Assembly (NCBI GenBank): GCA_946481495.1
Contig: CAMLNW010000131.1
Coordinates: 1 to 7,356 of the forward strand
DNA from: an uncultured Actinomycetes bacterium
Lineage (GTDB): Bacteria; Actinomycetota; Thermoleophilia; Solirubrobacterales; Thermoleophilaceae
Reading direction: 5' to 3'
Length of the DNA stretch: 7,356 nucleotides
Shown piece by piece: positions 1-6,086 of the stretch. Every line of letters begins with the position of its first letter. The first letter of the stretch is position 1. Under the pieces are notes generated by a model. It was given only the letters and a program-made list of their open reading frames with translations. It did no database searches and was not told where the DNA came from. The translations under genes and the position numbers were made by a program.

Positions 1-1
1 G

Positions 2-130
2 CCGACCGAGCAGATCGAGGCATCGCAGCTCGACGGCACGAACGGCTGGCAACGGTTCTGGAACGTGATCGTCCCCGGCATCCGCAATTCGCTCATCGTC
101 GTGCTGACCACGATCTCGATCGTGCTCATG
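2..130 (+). pseudogene. Truncated sugar ABC transporter permease fragment (MalF/UgpA type)
   Basis: Reading from base 2, the frame gives about 43 residues matching the cytoplasmic EAA loop of binding-protein-dependent sugar permeases and the start of the next membrane helix. E17-A20-S23 (codon positions) is followed by LDG, a WQRFW segment, the V-I-V-P turn and a hydrophobic run (LIVVLTTISIVLM). In this family the loop docks the permease on the ATPase subunit. The gene begins outside the window. Homology stops after the ATG codon at 128-130: the frame stays open to a stop at 341-343, but from 131 on it reads Arg/Thr/Pro-rich sequence that overlaps the next gene out of frame and does not look like a permease. 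The rest of the transmembrane domain is therefore missing. It could be a decayed gene, a rearrangement boundary or an assembly join. The family call is firm; the cause of truncation is open. Confidence 0.7.
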
Positions 131-212
131 GTCCCTTCCCGCACGTGCAGATTGACGCGGGACTCAGACACACCAACGCGCCCGCGGCCCCGAAGTCTCG
201 CCCTGCGCCGCT

Positions 213-225
213 TAGGCTACCGCCC
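213..225 (+). promoter_or_regulatory. Probable leaderless promoter -10 box for the GT4 gene
   Basis: TAGGCT at 213-218 fits the actinobacterial TAnnnT -10 pattern. Exactly 7 nt separate it from the GTG at 226, so transcription would begin at or next to the start codon. No Shine-Dalgarno-like sequence lies before the GTG. No convincing -35 box is visible 16-18 nt further upstream. The same geometry recurs before two other genes in the window, which strengthens the call. Confidence 0.5.
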
Positions 226-1377
226 GTGCGCGTTTGCATCGTCTACGACTGCCTCTACCCCCACACCGTCGGTGGCGCCGAGCGCTGGTATCGCAACCTC
301 GCGGTGCGCCTCGCCGCGGAGGGCCACGACGTCGCCTACCTGACGCGCAAACAGTGGGAGGACGGCGAGGAGCCCGACCTGCCGGGCGTGGAAGTGATCG
401 CCGTATCCCCCGGCGGGCCGCTCTACACCGAGGACGGCCGGCGGACGATCGGGCCGCCGCTGCGCTTCGGCCTCGGCGTGCTGCGCCACCTGCTGCGCAA
501 CCGCCGCCACTACGACGCCGTCCACCTCTGCTCGTTCCCCTACTTCTCGCTGCTCGCCACGCGGCTGGCGCTCGTCGGCATGCCCGCTCGCATCGGCGTC
601 GACTGGTTCGAGGTCTGGACGCTCGACTACTGGCGCGGCTATCTCGGCCGTGTAGGGGGACGGATCGGCTGGGCGGTCCAGCGGCTGTGCGCGCGGCTGA
701 CTCCGCAAGCGTTCGTGTTCTCGAACGTCCACGCCGAGCGGCTGCGCGGCGAGGGGCTGCGGCGTCCGGCTGTGCGGCTGGCCGGCCTCTACCGCGGGCC
801 GCTGAAACCGCAAGCCGAGAGCGGTGAGCGCGCGCCGCTGGTCGTCTTCGCCGGACGCCACATCCCGGAGAAGCGCGCCGAGCTGCTGCCGGCGGCGGTC
901 GCCGCGGCGCGGCGCGAGGTCCCGGGGCTGCGCGGCCTGGTGCTCGGCGACGGGCCCGAGCGCGAGCGCGTGCTCGCGGCGATCGACGCCGCCGGGGTCA
1001 CGGACGCCGTCGACGCGCCTGGCTTCGTCGCGGTCGAGGAGGTCGGCGCCGCGCTCGCGCGCGCCACCTGCATGTTGCTGCCATCGTCGCGCGAGGGATA
1101 CGGGATGGTCGTGATCGAGGCGGCAGCACTGGGCACCCCGAGCGTTGTCGTCGCCGCTGACGACAACGCAGCCGCCGAGCTGATCGAGGAGGGCGTCAAC
1201 GGCTTCGTAGCGCCATCGGCCGACCCGGACGCGATCGCCGCCGCAATCGTCGCCTGCGTCGAGGGTGGCGCCGCGCTACGTGAGCGCACCGCCGTGTGGT
1301 TCGCCGAGAACGCGCCCCAGCTGACCGTCGACAGCTCCGCACACGCCGTCGACGACTGGTACTCGCACCAAACCTGA
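226..1377 (+). CDS. GT4 family glycosyltransferase
   Basis: This is a 383-residue GT-B fold glycosyltransferase of the group 1/GT4 type, expected to move a sugar from a nucleotide donor to a lipid-linked glycan at the inner face of the membrane. From the GTG start, residues 2-7 form the first beta strand, and the glycine-rich acceptor-side loop with an adjacent AERW (TVGGAERW) is at residues 14-21. The C-terminal donor domain begins with LVVFAGRHIPEKR (205-217), followed by VLGDGP (239-244). The E-x7-E signature is E290 to E298 within SREGYGMVVIEAA. GVNGFVAP (323-330) is the usual late GT4 motif. An earlier GTG at 145 would add 27 residues (Pro/Arg-rich) before the first strand. I prefer 226 because the family starts at this strand and a -10-like box lies 7 nt upstream. 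The length is normal. Donor and acceptor cannot be read from sequence. It converges with the GDP-fucose synthase gene, 48 bp away. Confidence 0.9.
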   Translation: MRVCIVYDCLYPHTVGGAERWYRNLAVRLAAEGHDVAYLTRKQWEDGEEPDLPGVEVIAVSPGGPLYTEDGRRTIGPPLRFGLGVLRHLLRNRRHYDAVHLCSFPYFSLLATRLALVGMPARIGVDWFEVWTLDYWRGYLGRVGGRIGWAVQRLCARLTPQAFVFSNVHAERLRGEGLRRPAVRLAGLYRGPLKPQAESGERAPLVVFAGRHIPEKRAELLPAAVAAARREVPGLRGLVLGDGPERERVLAAIDAAGVTDAVDAPGFVAVEEVGAALARATCMLLPSSREGYGMVVIEAAALGTPSVVVAADDNAAAELIEEGVNGFVAPSADPDAIAAAIVACVEGGAALRERTAVWFAENAPQLTVDSSAHAVDDWYSHQT

Positions 1378-1420
1378 CGGCCGAACGATCGTCGGCGTCC
1401 TGACCCCGAAAAGCCTTCGC

Positions 1421-1434
1421 GCGCGCTAGCGCGC
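1421..1434. repeat. 14-bp perfect palindrome spanning the fcl stop codon
   Basis: gcgcgctagcgcgc is a perfect inverted repeat. Its centre contains the minus-strand TAG stop of the GDP-fucose synthase gene (1428-1426), and it lies 43 bp after the end of the convergent GT4 gene. Transcripts from either side could fold here, so a bidirectional terminator is possible. There is no T-rich tract on either strand, so it is not a classical intrinsic terminator. Confidence 0.4.
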
Positions 1435-2385
1435 AGGAGCGGCCGCGGCGGCGTGCTCGCGGTACCAGGCGATCGTCCGCCGCAGGCCGTCCTCGAAGTC
1501 GGTTGAAGCGGTGAAGCCGAGCAGTTCGGTGGCGCGGGTGGTGTCGAGGTAGCGGCGCGGCTGACCGTCGGGCTTGCTGGTGTCCCAGGCGAGCTCGCCC
1601 TCGAAGCCGGTCAGGCGGGCGATCGTCTCGGTCAGCTCGCGGATCGTGATCTCGCGGTGGGCGCCGATGTTGATCGGCTCCGGACCGTCGTGGCGCTGGG
1701 CGGCGGCGACGATCGCGTCGGCACAGTCGTCGACATAGAGGAACTCGCGCGACGCGCTGCCGGTCCCCCAGCAGACGACCTCGCCACGACCGGCGATCCG
1801 CGCCTCCTCGCACTTGCGGATCAGCGCCGGGATCACGTGGCTGGACTCGAGGTCGAAGTTGTCGCGCGGGCCGTAGAGGTTGACCGGCATCAGATAGGCG
1901 CTCTGCAAGCCGTACTGCTCGCGGTAGCCCTGCAGCATCACCAGCAGCGCCTTCTTGGCGACCCCGTACGGTGCGTTGGTCTCCTCCGGGAAGCCGTTCC
2001 AGAGCTCGTCCTCGGTGAACGGCACCGGCGTGTGCTTCGGATAAGAGCAGACGGTCCCGACCTGGACGAACTTCTCGGTCCCGCGCTTGCGCGCCTCCTC
2101 GATCAGGTGCAGCCCCATCGCCATGTTGGCGTAGAAAAAGCGGCCCGGATTGTCGCGGTTGGCGCCGATCCCGCCGACCTCGGCGGCGAGGTGCACGACC
2201 GTGTCCGGTTTGCCGTCCGCGTAGGCGCGCGCAACCGCCGTCGCGTCGGTCAAGTCGTACTGCGCCCGGCGCGGCACGAAGATCTCGCTCGCGCCCGCGG
2301 CCTCCAACCGCTCACGAACGCACTCACCAAGGAAGCCCGCGCCACCGGTCAGGAGCACGCGCTTACCCTTCACGCCGTTCGCCAT
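1426..2385 (-). CDS. fcl: GDP-L-fucose synthase
   Basis: This is a 319-residue extended SDR enzyme that epimerises GDP-4-keto-6-deoxy-D-mannose at C3 and C5 and reduces it with NADPH to GDP-L-fucose in the cytoplasm. The dinucleotide site GGAGFLG is at residues 14-20. [12 protein letters not shown] (65-76) is a family hallmark. VGTVCSYPK (109-117) carries the catalytic cysteine (C113), with threonine in place of the usual serine two residues before it (T111). Y140 and K144 form the YxxxK pair in [23 protein letters not shown] (166-178), H183 in [10 protein letters not shown], and WGTG with SREFLYVDD (206-220) follow in family order. Length is typical. The start is the ATG complementary to 2385-2383; an upstream extension of the frame lacks family features and would overlap the divergent gene. 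The dehydratase (Gmd) that makes its substrate is not in the window. A TACCCT box lies 7 nt before the ATG. Confidence 0.95.
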   Translation of the reverse strand: MANGVKGKRVLLTGGAGFLGECVRERLEAAGASEIFVPRRAQYDLTDATAVARAYADGKPDTVVHLAAEVGGIGANRDNPGRFFYANMAMGLHLIEEARKRGTEKFVQVGTVCSYPKHTPVPFTEDELWNGFPEETNAPYGVAKKALLVMLQGYREQYGLQSAYLMPVNLYGPRDNFDLESSHVIPALIRKCEEARIAGRGEVVCWGTGSASREFLYVDDCADAIVAAAQRHDGPEPINIGAHREITIRELTETIARLTGFEGELAWDTSKPDGQPRRYLDTTRATELLGFTASTDFEDGLRRTIAWYREHAAAAAPAR

Positions 2386-2398
2386 CCGAAGCAGGGTA
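2386..2398 (-). promoter_or_regulatory. Probable leaderless promoter -10 box for fcl
   Basis: On the minus strand TACCCT (2398-2393) is followed by exactly 7 nt and then the ATG of fcl. This fits TAnnnT with transcription starting at the initiation codon. It lies inside the 32-bp gap (2386-2417) shared with the divergent GT2 gene. The plus-strand promoter of that gene must overlap it or lie within fcl. No clear -35 box is visible. Confidence 0.5.
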
Positions 2399-2417
2399 AC
2401 GCCTGGTTCCAAGCCCA

Positions 2418-3641
2418 ATGCCTCAGACCGCTGCCGCGAATCCTCCACGTCTGACTTACGAGCCGCCCGAGATTGCGGTCGTGACCCCAAGCTTCCAGAT
2501 GGCGGCGTTCCTGCGCGAGACGATCGAGAGCGTGCTCGCACAGGACTGGCCGCGGCTCGACTACCTCGTCATGGATGGAGGGTCGCGCGACGGGACCCGC
2601 GGGCTGCTCGAGAGCTACTCCGACCGGATCCGCTGGGTATCAGCGCCAGACGGAGGCCAGGCCGACGCCATCAACCGCGGCGCTGCCCGTACGAGCGGCA
2701 CGATCTTCGCCTTCCTCAACGCCGACGACACCTACAGGCGCGGAGCGCTGGCGGCCGCCGCGGCGGGCTTCGACGCCAACCCAAGCGCGGCGGTCGTCTA
2801 CGGCGACGCCGACATCGTCAACGCCGCAGGCGACACCGTGCTGCCATACCCGACCGAGAGCTTCGATCGCGCACGCCTGCAGCACGTCTGCCCGGTCTCC
2901 CAGCCGGCGGCATTCGTCCGCAGAGATGCCTGGAACGAGGTCGGCGGCCTCGACGCCGGTCTGCGCTACGCACTCGACTACGACCTCTGGATCAGGCTTT
3001 CCGAACGCCACGACTTCACTCGCATACCCGGAACGCTGGCGACCTCGCGCATGCACGCAGCGAACAAGTCTCTTGGCGAGCGCGGGGGCCTCTATCGCGA
3101 GAGCGTGGAGGTCGTTCGCCGCCACTTCGGCTACGTGCCGATGGGCTGGCTGGAGCAGTACGGCCGCTACCTCGTCGACCGCGTCGACCAGCTCTATGAG
3201 AACAGTGACCCGTCGCGCCGGTCGCGCGCAGCGGCGCTCGCCCTCGGCCTACGCCACAACCATCCGCGCGACCTGCGCCGCTTCTGGCGCGACTGGCAGG
3301 CGGACGGCTTCACCGGCCGGTTCCACGATGGCTGGATGTCGAAGGCCTATGCCGTGCGTATCGATGTCCCAGCGGACAGGCGTCGGCTGGTCGTCGCCGG
3401 CCGTCACGAGGCATTCGTGCGGCGACCGCTCGTGCTCGCGGTGTCGGTGGCCGACCAGACGCTCGGGCGCCTGATCGTCCGCCGCCGAGGCGAGTTCGAG
3501 CAGAGCTTCGAGCTGCCGCACGACCTGGCAGGCCAGCACGAGATCCGGATCGTGTCAGCTTGGACGTGGCGTCCGGGTAGCGGGCGCGGGGACAACCGCC
3601 GGCTCTCGTGCCGACTCGATCGCGTCGAGGTCGCCGGCTAG
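2418..3641 (+). CDS. GT2 family glycosyltransferase with C-terminal beta-rich domain
   Basis: This is a 407-residue protein. Residues 18-215 form a GT-A glycosyltransferase 2 domain: IAVVTPSFQ (19-27) is the first strand, [10 protein letters not shown] (51-60) binds the nucleotide, and [14 protein letters not shown] (75-88) leads to the metal-binding LNADD (100-104). [11 protein letters not shown] (184-194), with D187/D189, is a plausible acceptor-loop or catalytic-base segment by analogy to related bacterial GT2 enzymes. A helical linker (about 225-300) follows. From about 301, after FTGRFHDGW, the sequence alternates strand-like segments to the end with no membrane helix, suggesting an accessory beta-sandwich. 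It probably adds a sugar to the polysaccharide repeat unit on the cytoplasmic side; the sugar cannot be told. The ATG at 2418 is the only reasonable start, since a stop lies in frame at 2397-2399. No Shine-Dalgarno is visible. Its TAG stop shares the CTAG at 3638-3641 with the convergent flippase gene. Confidence 0.9.
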   Translation: MPQTAAANPPRLTYEPPEIAVVTPSFQMAAFLRETIESVLAQDWPRLDYLVMDGGSRDGTRGLLESYSDRIRWVSAPDGGQADAINRGAARTSGTIFAFLNADDTYRRGALAAAAAGFDANPSAAVVYGDADIVNAAGDTVLPYPTESFDRARLQHVCPVSQPAAFVRRDAWNEVGGLDAGLRYALDYDLWIRLSERHDFTRIPGTLATSRMHAANKSLGERGGLYRESVEVVRRHFGYVPMGWLEQYGRYLVDRVDQLYENSDPSRRSRAAALALGLRHNHPRDLRRFWRDWQADGFTGRFHDGWMSKAYAVRIDVPADRRRLVVAGRHEAFVRRPLVLAVSVADQTLGRLIVRRRGEFEQSFELPHDLAGQHEIRIVSAWTWRPGSGRGDNRRLSCRLDRVEVAG

Positions 3642-5146
3642 CGCGCGGCTGGTCGACGGCGCCCGATCAGGCTGCGCGCGAGATTCCGCTCGCCAGCGTC
3701 GAGCGCGAACGCGTAGTAGGCGAGCCAGTAAACGCCGAGCGCTCCGAAGGCGGTGCCGGCAACCGCAACGGCGCCGGCCGGATCGACCGTCAGTCGCACG
3801 ACGACGAGCGCCACCGCCAACAGCGCGCCGAGCGTCCAGGCCGGAACGAAGGCTCGCCCGATCAGCTCGCCGAGCGGGACGGGCACGACGCGCAGCGTGA
3901 CGCGCAACATGTAGGGGAACAGCGCCACGTAGGGTATCGCCGTCGCCAGCGCCGCGCCGTCGAGGCCGAAGGCCGGCACGAGGATCAGCGCCAGGACGAT
4001 CGTCGAGCCGCCGAGCATCATCGCCCAGCGCGCCAGGTCGCGGGCGGCGCCGACAGCGACGAGCATCGCGGTCGTGACGCCAAGCACGCCGTTGAGCAGC
4101 CAGTGGCTGAGCATGATCGCCATCGCCGGTCCGCCCTCCTCGAAGCGCGCTCCGAGCCAGGCCCCGAGGATCGGCGCCGCGAGCACGATTCCGACGACGG
4201 CGATCGGGACGATCCCGGCGAGCGCGTAGCGGCAGCCGCGGACCAGCAGCTCATGCAACCGCCGCTCGTCGCCCTCGGCGCGGTAGCGGACGGCAGTCGG
4301 CAGGACGGTCACGGTGACGGCGCCGTTGAGCGCGCGGATCAGATTGTGGGCGCGGACCGGGCCCTCGTAGAGGCCGACGGTCGCCGGCGAGCGGACGATG
4401 CCGAGGATGATCCGCGTCGCCGCGTATACGGCCGCGCTCGACGCCTCGGCAAGCGAGATGTAGCCGGCGAGCCCGAGGAACTCGCGCGCCGCCGCGCGCG
4501 TCGCCAGGCGCGGCCGCAGCCGCCATGGCAGCGCGGTCGCCTTTGCCGCGACGAGGCACGCAGCCCCCGCCAGCATCGGAATCGCGCTGGCGGTTCCGAT
4601 CAGCGCCCACAGCGGCGCGTTGGAGAGGACCAGCACGAAGACGAGCCCGATGCTGGCGACGATGCCGACCGTCTCGGCTCCGGCGGCGAGCACGAAGCGC
4701 GACCGCGCGCGCAAGGCGTCGCGGTAGACGGTCAGCGGCCAGCCGACCAGCGCGACCACGCCCGCGGCGGCCGCGCCGAGCCGCGTCTGGCGAGCGAGCT
4801 CCGGCGTCAGGTCGAGCACGGCGGCGAAGATCAGCCCGACGGCGGTCAGCGCGACGGCGGCGAGCGCCCCCGCCGCGACGTACATCAACGCCGAGGTCGA
4901 GAACGCCGCCGAGCCCTCGCGCTCGTCGCGCGCCGACGCCATCGCCTTCACCGCGGCGCCGGCGGCTGCGTTCTGGACGATCAGCAGATAGCCGGCGAGC
5001 GAGTTCAGCAGTCCGTAGACGCCGAGCTCAGCGAGCGTCAGCTGCCGCGCCAGCACGGTGATCACGGCGACCATCGCGACGAGACCCGCCACCTGCGACG
5101 CCTGCTGCGCCAGGGAACCCGTCGCCAAGCGGCGCGCATCGCTCAT
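3638..5146 (-). CDS. Oligosaccharide flippase (Wzx-like polysaccharide biosynthesis membrane protein)
   Basis: This is a 502-residue integral membrane protein of the MOP/MATE superfamily, with about 12-14 hydrophobic segments. Examples are residues 18-33, 86-112, 126-139, 155-177, 180-201, 306-330, 380-392, 397-415, 433-451 and 457-480. Charged loops between them include the SARDEREG loop (71-79) and the RYRAEGDERR loop (287-296), and the tail is Arg-rich. Such proteins move undecaprenyl-linked repeat units from the inner to the outer face of the membrane. The N-terminal pattern (RRLATGSLAQQASQ, then a helix and LGVYGLLNSL) is typical of Wzx/RfbX-like proteins. The start is the ATG complementary to 5146-5144. 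The frame remains open upstream to 5458, but that part is antisense to the wecG gene and has no membrane character. A weak GAGAAG stands 8 nt before the ATG. Only 18 bp separate it from the divergent wecG start. Substrate unknown. Confidence 0.88.
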   Translation of the reverse strand: MSDARRLATGSLAQQASQVAGLVAMVAVITVLARQLTLAELGVYGLLNSLAGYLLIVQNAAAGAAVKAMASARDEREGSAAFSTSALMYVAAGALAAVALTAVGLIFAAVLDLTPELARQTRLGAAAAGVVALVGWPLTVYRDALRARSRFVLAAGAETVGIVASIGLVFVLVLSNAPLWALIGTASAIPMLAGAACLVAAKATALPWRLRPRLATRAAAREFLGLAGYISLAEASSAAVYAATRIILGIVRSPATVGLYEGPVRAHNLIRALNGAVTVTVLPTAVRYRAEGDERRLHELLVRGCRYALAGIVPIAVVGIVLAAPILGAWLGARFEEGGPAMAIMLSHWLLNGVLGVTTAMLVAVGAARDLARWAMMLGGSTIVLALILVPAFGLDGAALATAIPYVALFPYMLRVTLRVVPVPLGELIGRAFVPAWTLGALLAVALVVVRLTVDPAGAVAVAGTAFGALGVYWLAYYAFALDAGERNLARSLIGRRRPAAR

Positions 5147-5151
5147 AGGCG

Positions 5152-5164
5152 TATCTTCTCGCGG
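5152..5164 (+). promoter_or_regulatory. Probable leaderless promoter -10 box for the wecG-rmd pair
   Basis: TATCTT at 5152-5157 fits TAnnnT and is separated by exactly 7 nt from the GTG at 5165. The box lies in the 18-bp divergent gap, so any -35 contact would fall inside the first codons of the flippase gene. No obvious -35 box is seen there. Confidence 0.5.
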
Positions 5165-5323
5165 GTGAGCCGGACGCCTCCAACCGGGACGCTCCCAGAG
5201 CAAGCCAGCGCCGCCGCGCACGTGCGCCGCCGCGACGTGCTCGGGGTGCCGATCGCAATGACCGACTACGAGGGCGCGATCGGCGTGATCGACGCGATGG
5301 TCGCGCGCCGCGAGCGCGGCTGC
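5165..5323 (+). pseudogene. N-terminal part of WecG/TagA-family glycosyltransferase, separated from the rest by a frameshifting insertion
   Basis: From GTG 5165 the frame gives about 52 family-like residues. They include the characteristic opening VLGVPIAMTDYEGAIGVIDAMVARRERG (residues 25-52 in two overlapping parts: VLGVPIAM, then DYEGAIGVIDAMVARRERG). After codon 5318-5320 the frame stops resembling the family and continues as Gly/Arg-rich sequence. The family sequence resumes at 5424 in the frame that is one base ahead, directly after a second copy of the MVxRRERG coding segment. Removing 103 bp would give one continuous protein of about 272 residues, the usual size for the family. The leaderless -10 box before 5165 shows that this was the original start. 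Whether the gene is broken in the organism or only in the assembly cannot be told here. Confidence 0.65.
5289..5322 (+). repeat. Direct repeat, copy 1 (34 bp)
   Basis: Copy 1 of an imperfect direct repeat, starting tcgacgcgatggtcg. It matches 5392-5425 at 32 of 34 positions, with the copies offset by 103 bp. It encodes DAMVARRERG in the N-terminal wecG frame. The two differences (c/a at 5304 versus 5407 and c/g at 5308 versus 5411) show that it is not a simple recent tandem copy. Confidence 0.85.
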
Positions 5324-5391
5324 GGCGCAGGACAAGGCAGCCGCGCAGAAGCGGGCGCTCTCCACCGAGGTCAAGGCGTGGAAGGGCGACT

Positions 5392-5425
5392 TCGACGCGA
5401 TGGTCGAGCGGCGCGAGCGCGGCTG
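5392..5425 (+). repeat. Direct repeat, copy 2 (34 bp)
   Basis: Copy 2 of the imperfect direct repeat, encoding DAMVERRERG in the frame that continues into the conserved WecG/TagA domain. The 69 bp between the copies (5323-5391) reads in this same frame as an Ala/Lys/Gln-rich segment (QDKAAAQKRALSTEVKAWKG) that has no counterpart in the family. Confidence 0.85.
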
Positions 5426-6086
5426 GGTCTGCGCAGCGCCGGCGATGTCGCTGGTCACCGCCCAGGACGACTCGCTGCTGATGGCCGCGCTGCGCGAGGC
5501 GACGTTGACGGTCCCAGACGGGATGCCGGTCGTCTGGGCGGCGAACCTGCTCGGCGACGGCGAGAAGCTGCACAGCCGCGTCTACGGCCCGGACCTGATG
5601 CATCGCCACTGCGCGCATGCCGCCCGCCGCGGCCAGCGTGTCTGGCTCTACGGCGGCCACGACGACGACGCGCTCGCGGCGCTGAAGGCCAACCTGCTGC
5701 GCGACAACCCGGACCTGCGGATCGTCGGCGACTGGTCGCCGCCGCACCGCGAGCCGTCGGCCGACGACGACCGCGCGATCGCCGCGCGGATCAACGCCGA
5801 CGAGCCCGACGTCGTCTGGGTCGGGCTCGGGATGCCGAAGCAAGAGCGCTGGATGGCGCGGCTGCGGCCACAGCTCGAAGCGCCGGTCCTCTGCGGCGTC
5901 GGCGCGGCGTTCGACTTCCACGCCGACCGCGTCGCGCAAGCACCGCGCTGGATGCAGGACCGCGGCCTCGAGTGGGCCCACCGCGTCGTCCAGGAGCCGC
6001 GGCGCCAGCTGCCGCGCTACCTACGCTCGAACCCGCGCTTCGTCGCGGGGGTGGCGCGCCAGTACTTCCGGGAGCGCCGCGCGTGA
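5400..6086 (+). CDS. WecG/TagA/CpsF family (GT26) glycosyltransferase, main domain
   Basis: This 228-residue intact frame contains the whole conserved WecG/TagA domain. The family transfers N-acetylmannosamine or a related sugar from UDP to an undecaprenyl-diphosphate-linked sugar at the cytoplasmic membrane face. Visible motifs: SLVTAQDD (17-24), TVPDGMPVVWA (37-47), SRVYGPDLM (59-67), VWLYGG (81-86), VWVGLGMPKQERW (139-151), GVGAAFDFHAD (166-176), and PRWMQDRGLEWAHR (182-195) with the usual basic C-terminal appendage. D40 and R60 correspond by motif position to the aspartate and arginine reported as important in Thermoanaerobacter TagA. The ATG at 5400 is only the first available start after the insertion. 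The original gene began at 5165, and the N-terminal 50 residues are lost from this frame, so activity is uncertain. The TGA stop overlaps the next start as GTGA. The exact sugar is unknown. Confidence 0.85.
   Translation: MVERRERGWVCAAPAMSLVTAQDDSLLMAALREATLTVPDGMPVVWAANLLGDGEKLHSRVYGPDLMHRHCAHAARRGQRVWLYGGHDDDALAALKANLLRDNPDLRIVGDWSPPHREPSADDDRAIAARINADEPDVVWVGLGMPKQERWMARLRPQLEAPVLCGVGAAFDFHADRVAQAPRWMQDRGLEWAHRVVQEPRRQLPRYLRSNPRFVAGVARQYFRERRA
6069..6085 (+). promoter_or_regulatory. Ribosome binding site and translational coupling for the rmd-like gene
   Basis: A GGGAG-like sequence (6069-6074, ccGGGAGc context) lies 8 nt before the GTG at 6083. That GTG overlaps the TGA of the preceding gene as GTGA. 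This supports the GTG as the start and indicates that the two genes are co-transcribed and translationally coupled. It contrasts with the operon-first genes here, which lack such a site. Confidence 0.7.

Noticed and set aside
152..157. TTGACG as a -35 box for the GT4 gene.
   Set aside because: It lies 55 bp before the TAGGCT box, far from the 16-18 bp needed, and no -10-like box is at the proper distance downstream.
145..225. GTG at 145 as the GT4 start (27 extra residues).
   Set aside because: The extra residues are Pro/Arg-rich and precede the first beta strand of the fold, and the -10-like box with 7-nt spacing points to 226.
1380..1396. GCCGA...TCGGC inverted repeat as a terminator for the GT4 gene.
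   Set aside because: The stem is only 5 bp with a loop that can pair in another register and no T tract, so it is not distinguishable from chance at this GC content.
1657..2454. Long plus-strand open frame opposite fcl.
   Set aside because: It is the shadow of a gene whose catalytic motifs are all present on the minus strand.
5318..5426. Programmed ribosomal frameshift in wecG.
   Set aside because: There is no slippery sequence, and the discontinuity is a 103-bp insertion between repeated coding segments, not a single-base change of frame.
5147..5458. Extension of the flippase frame upstream of 5146.
   Set aside because: It overlaps wecG in antisense, has no membrane segments, and the MSDARRL start fits the family.
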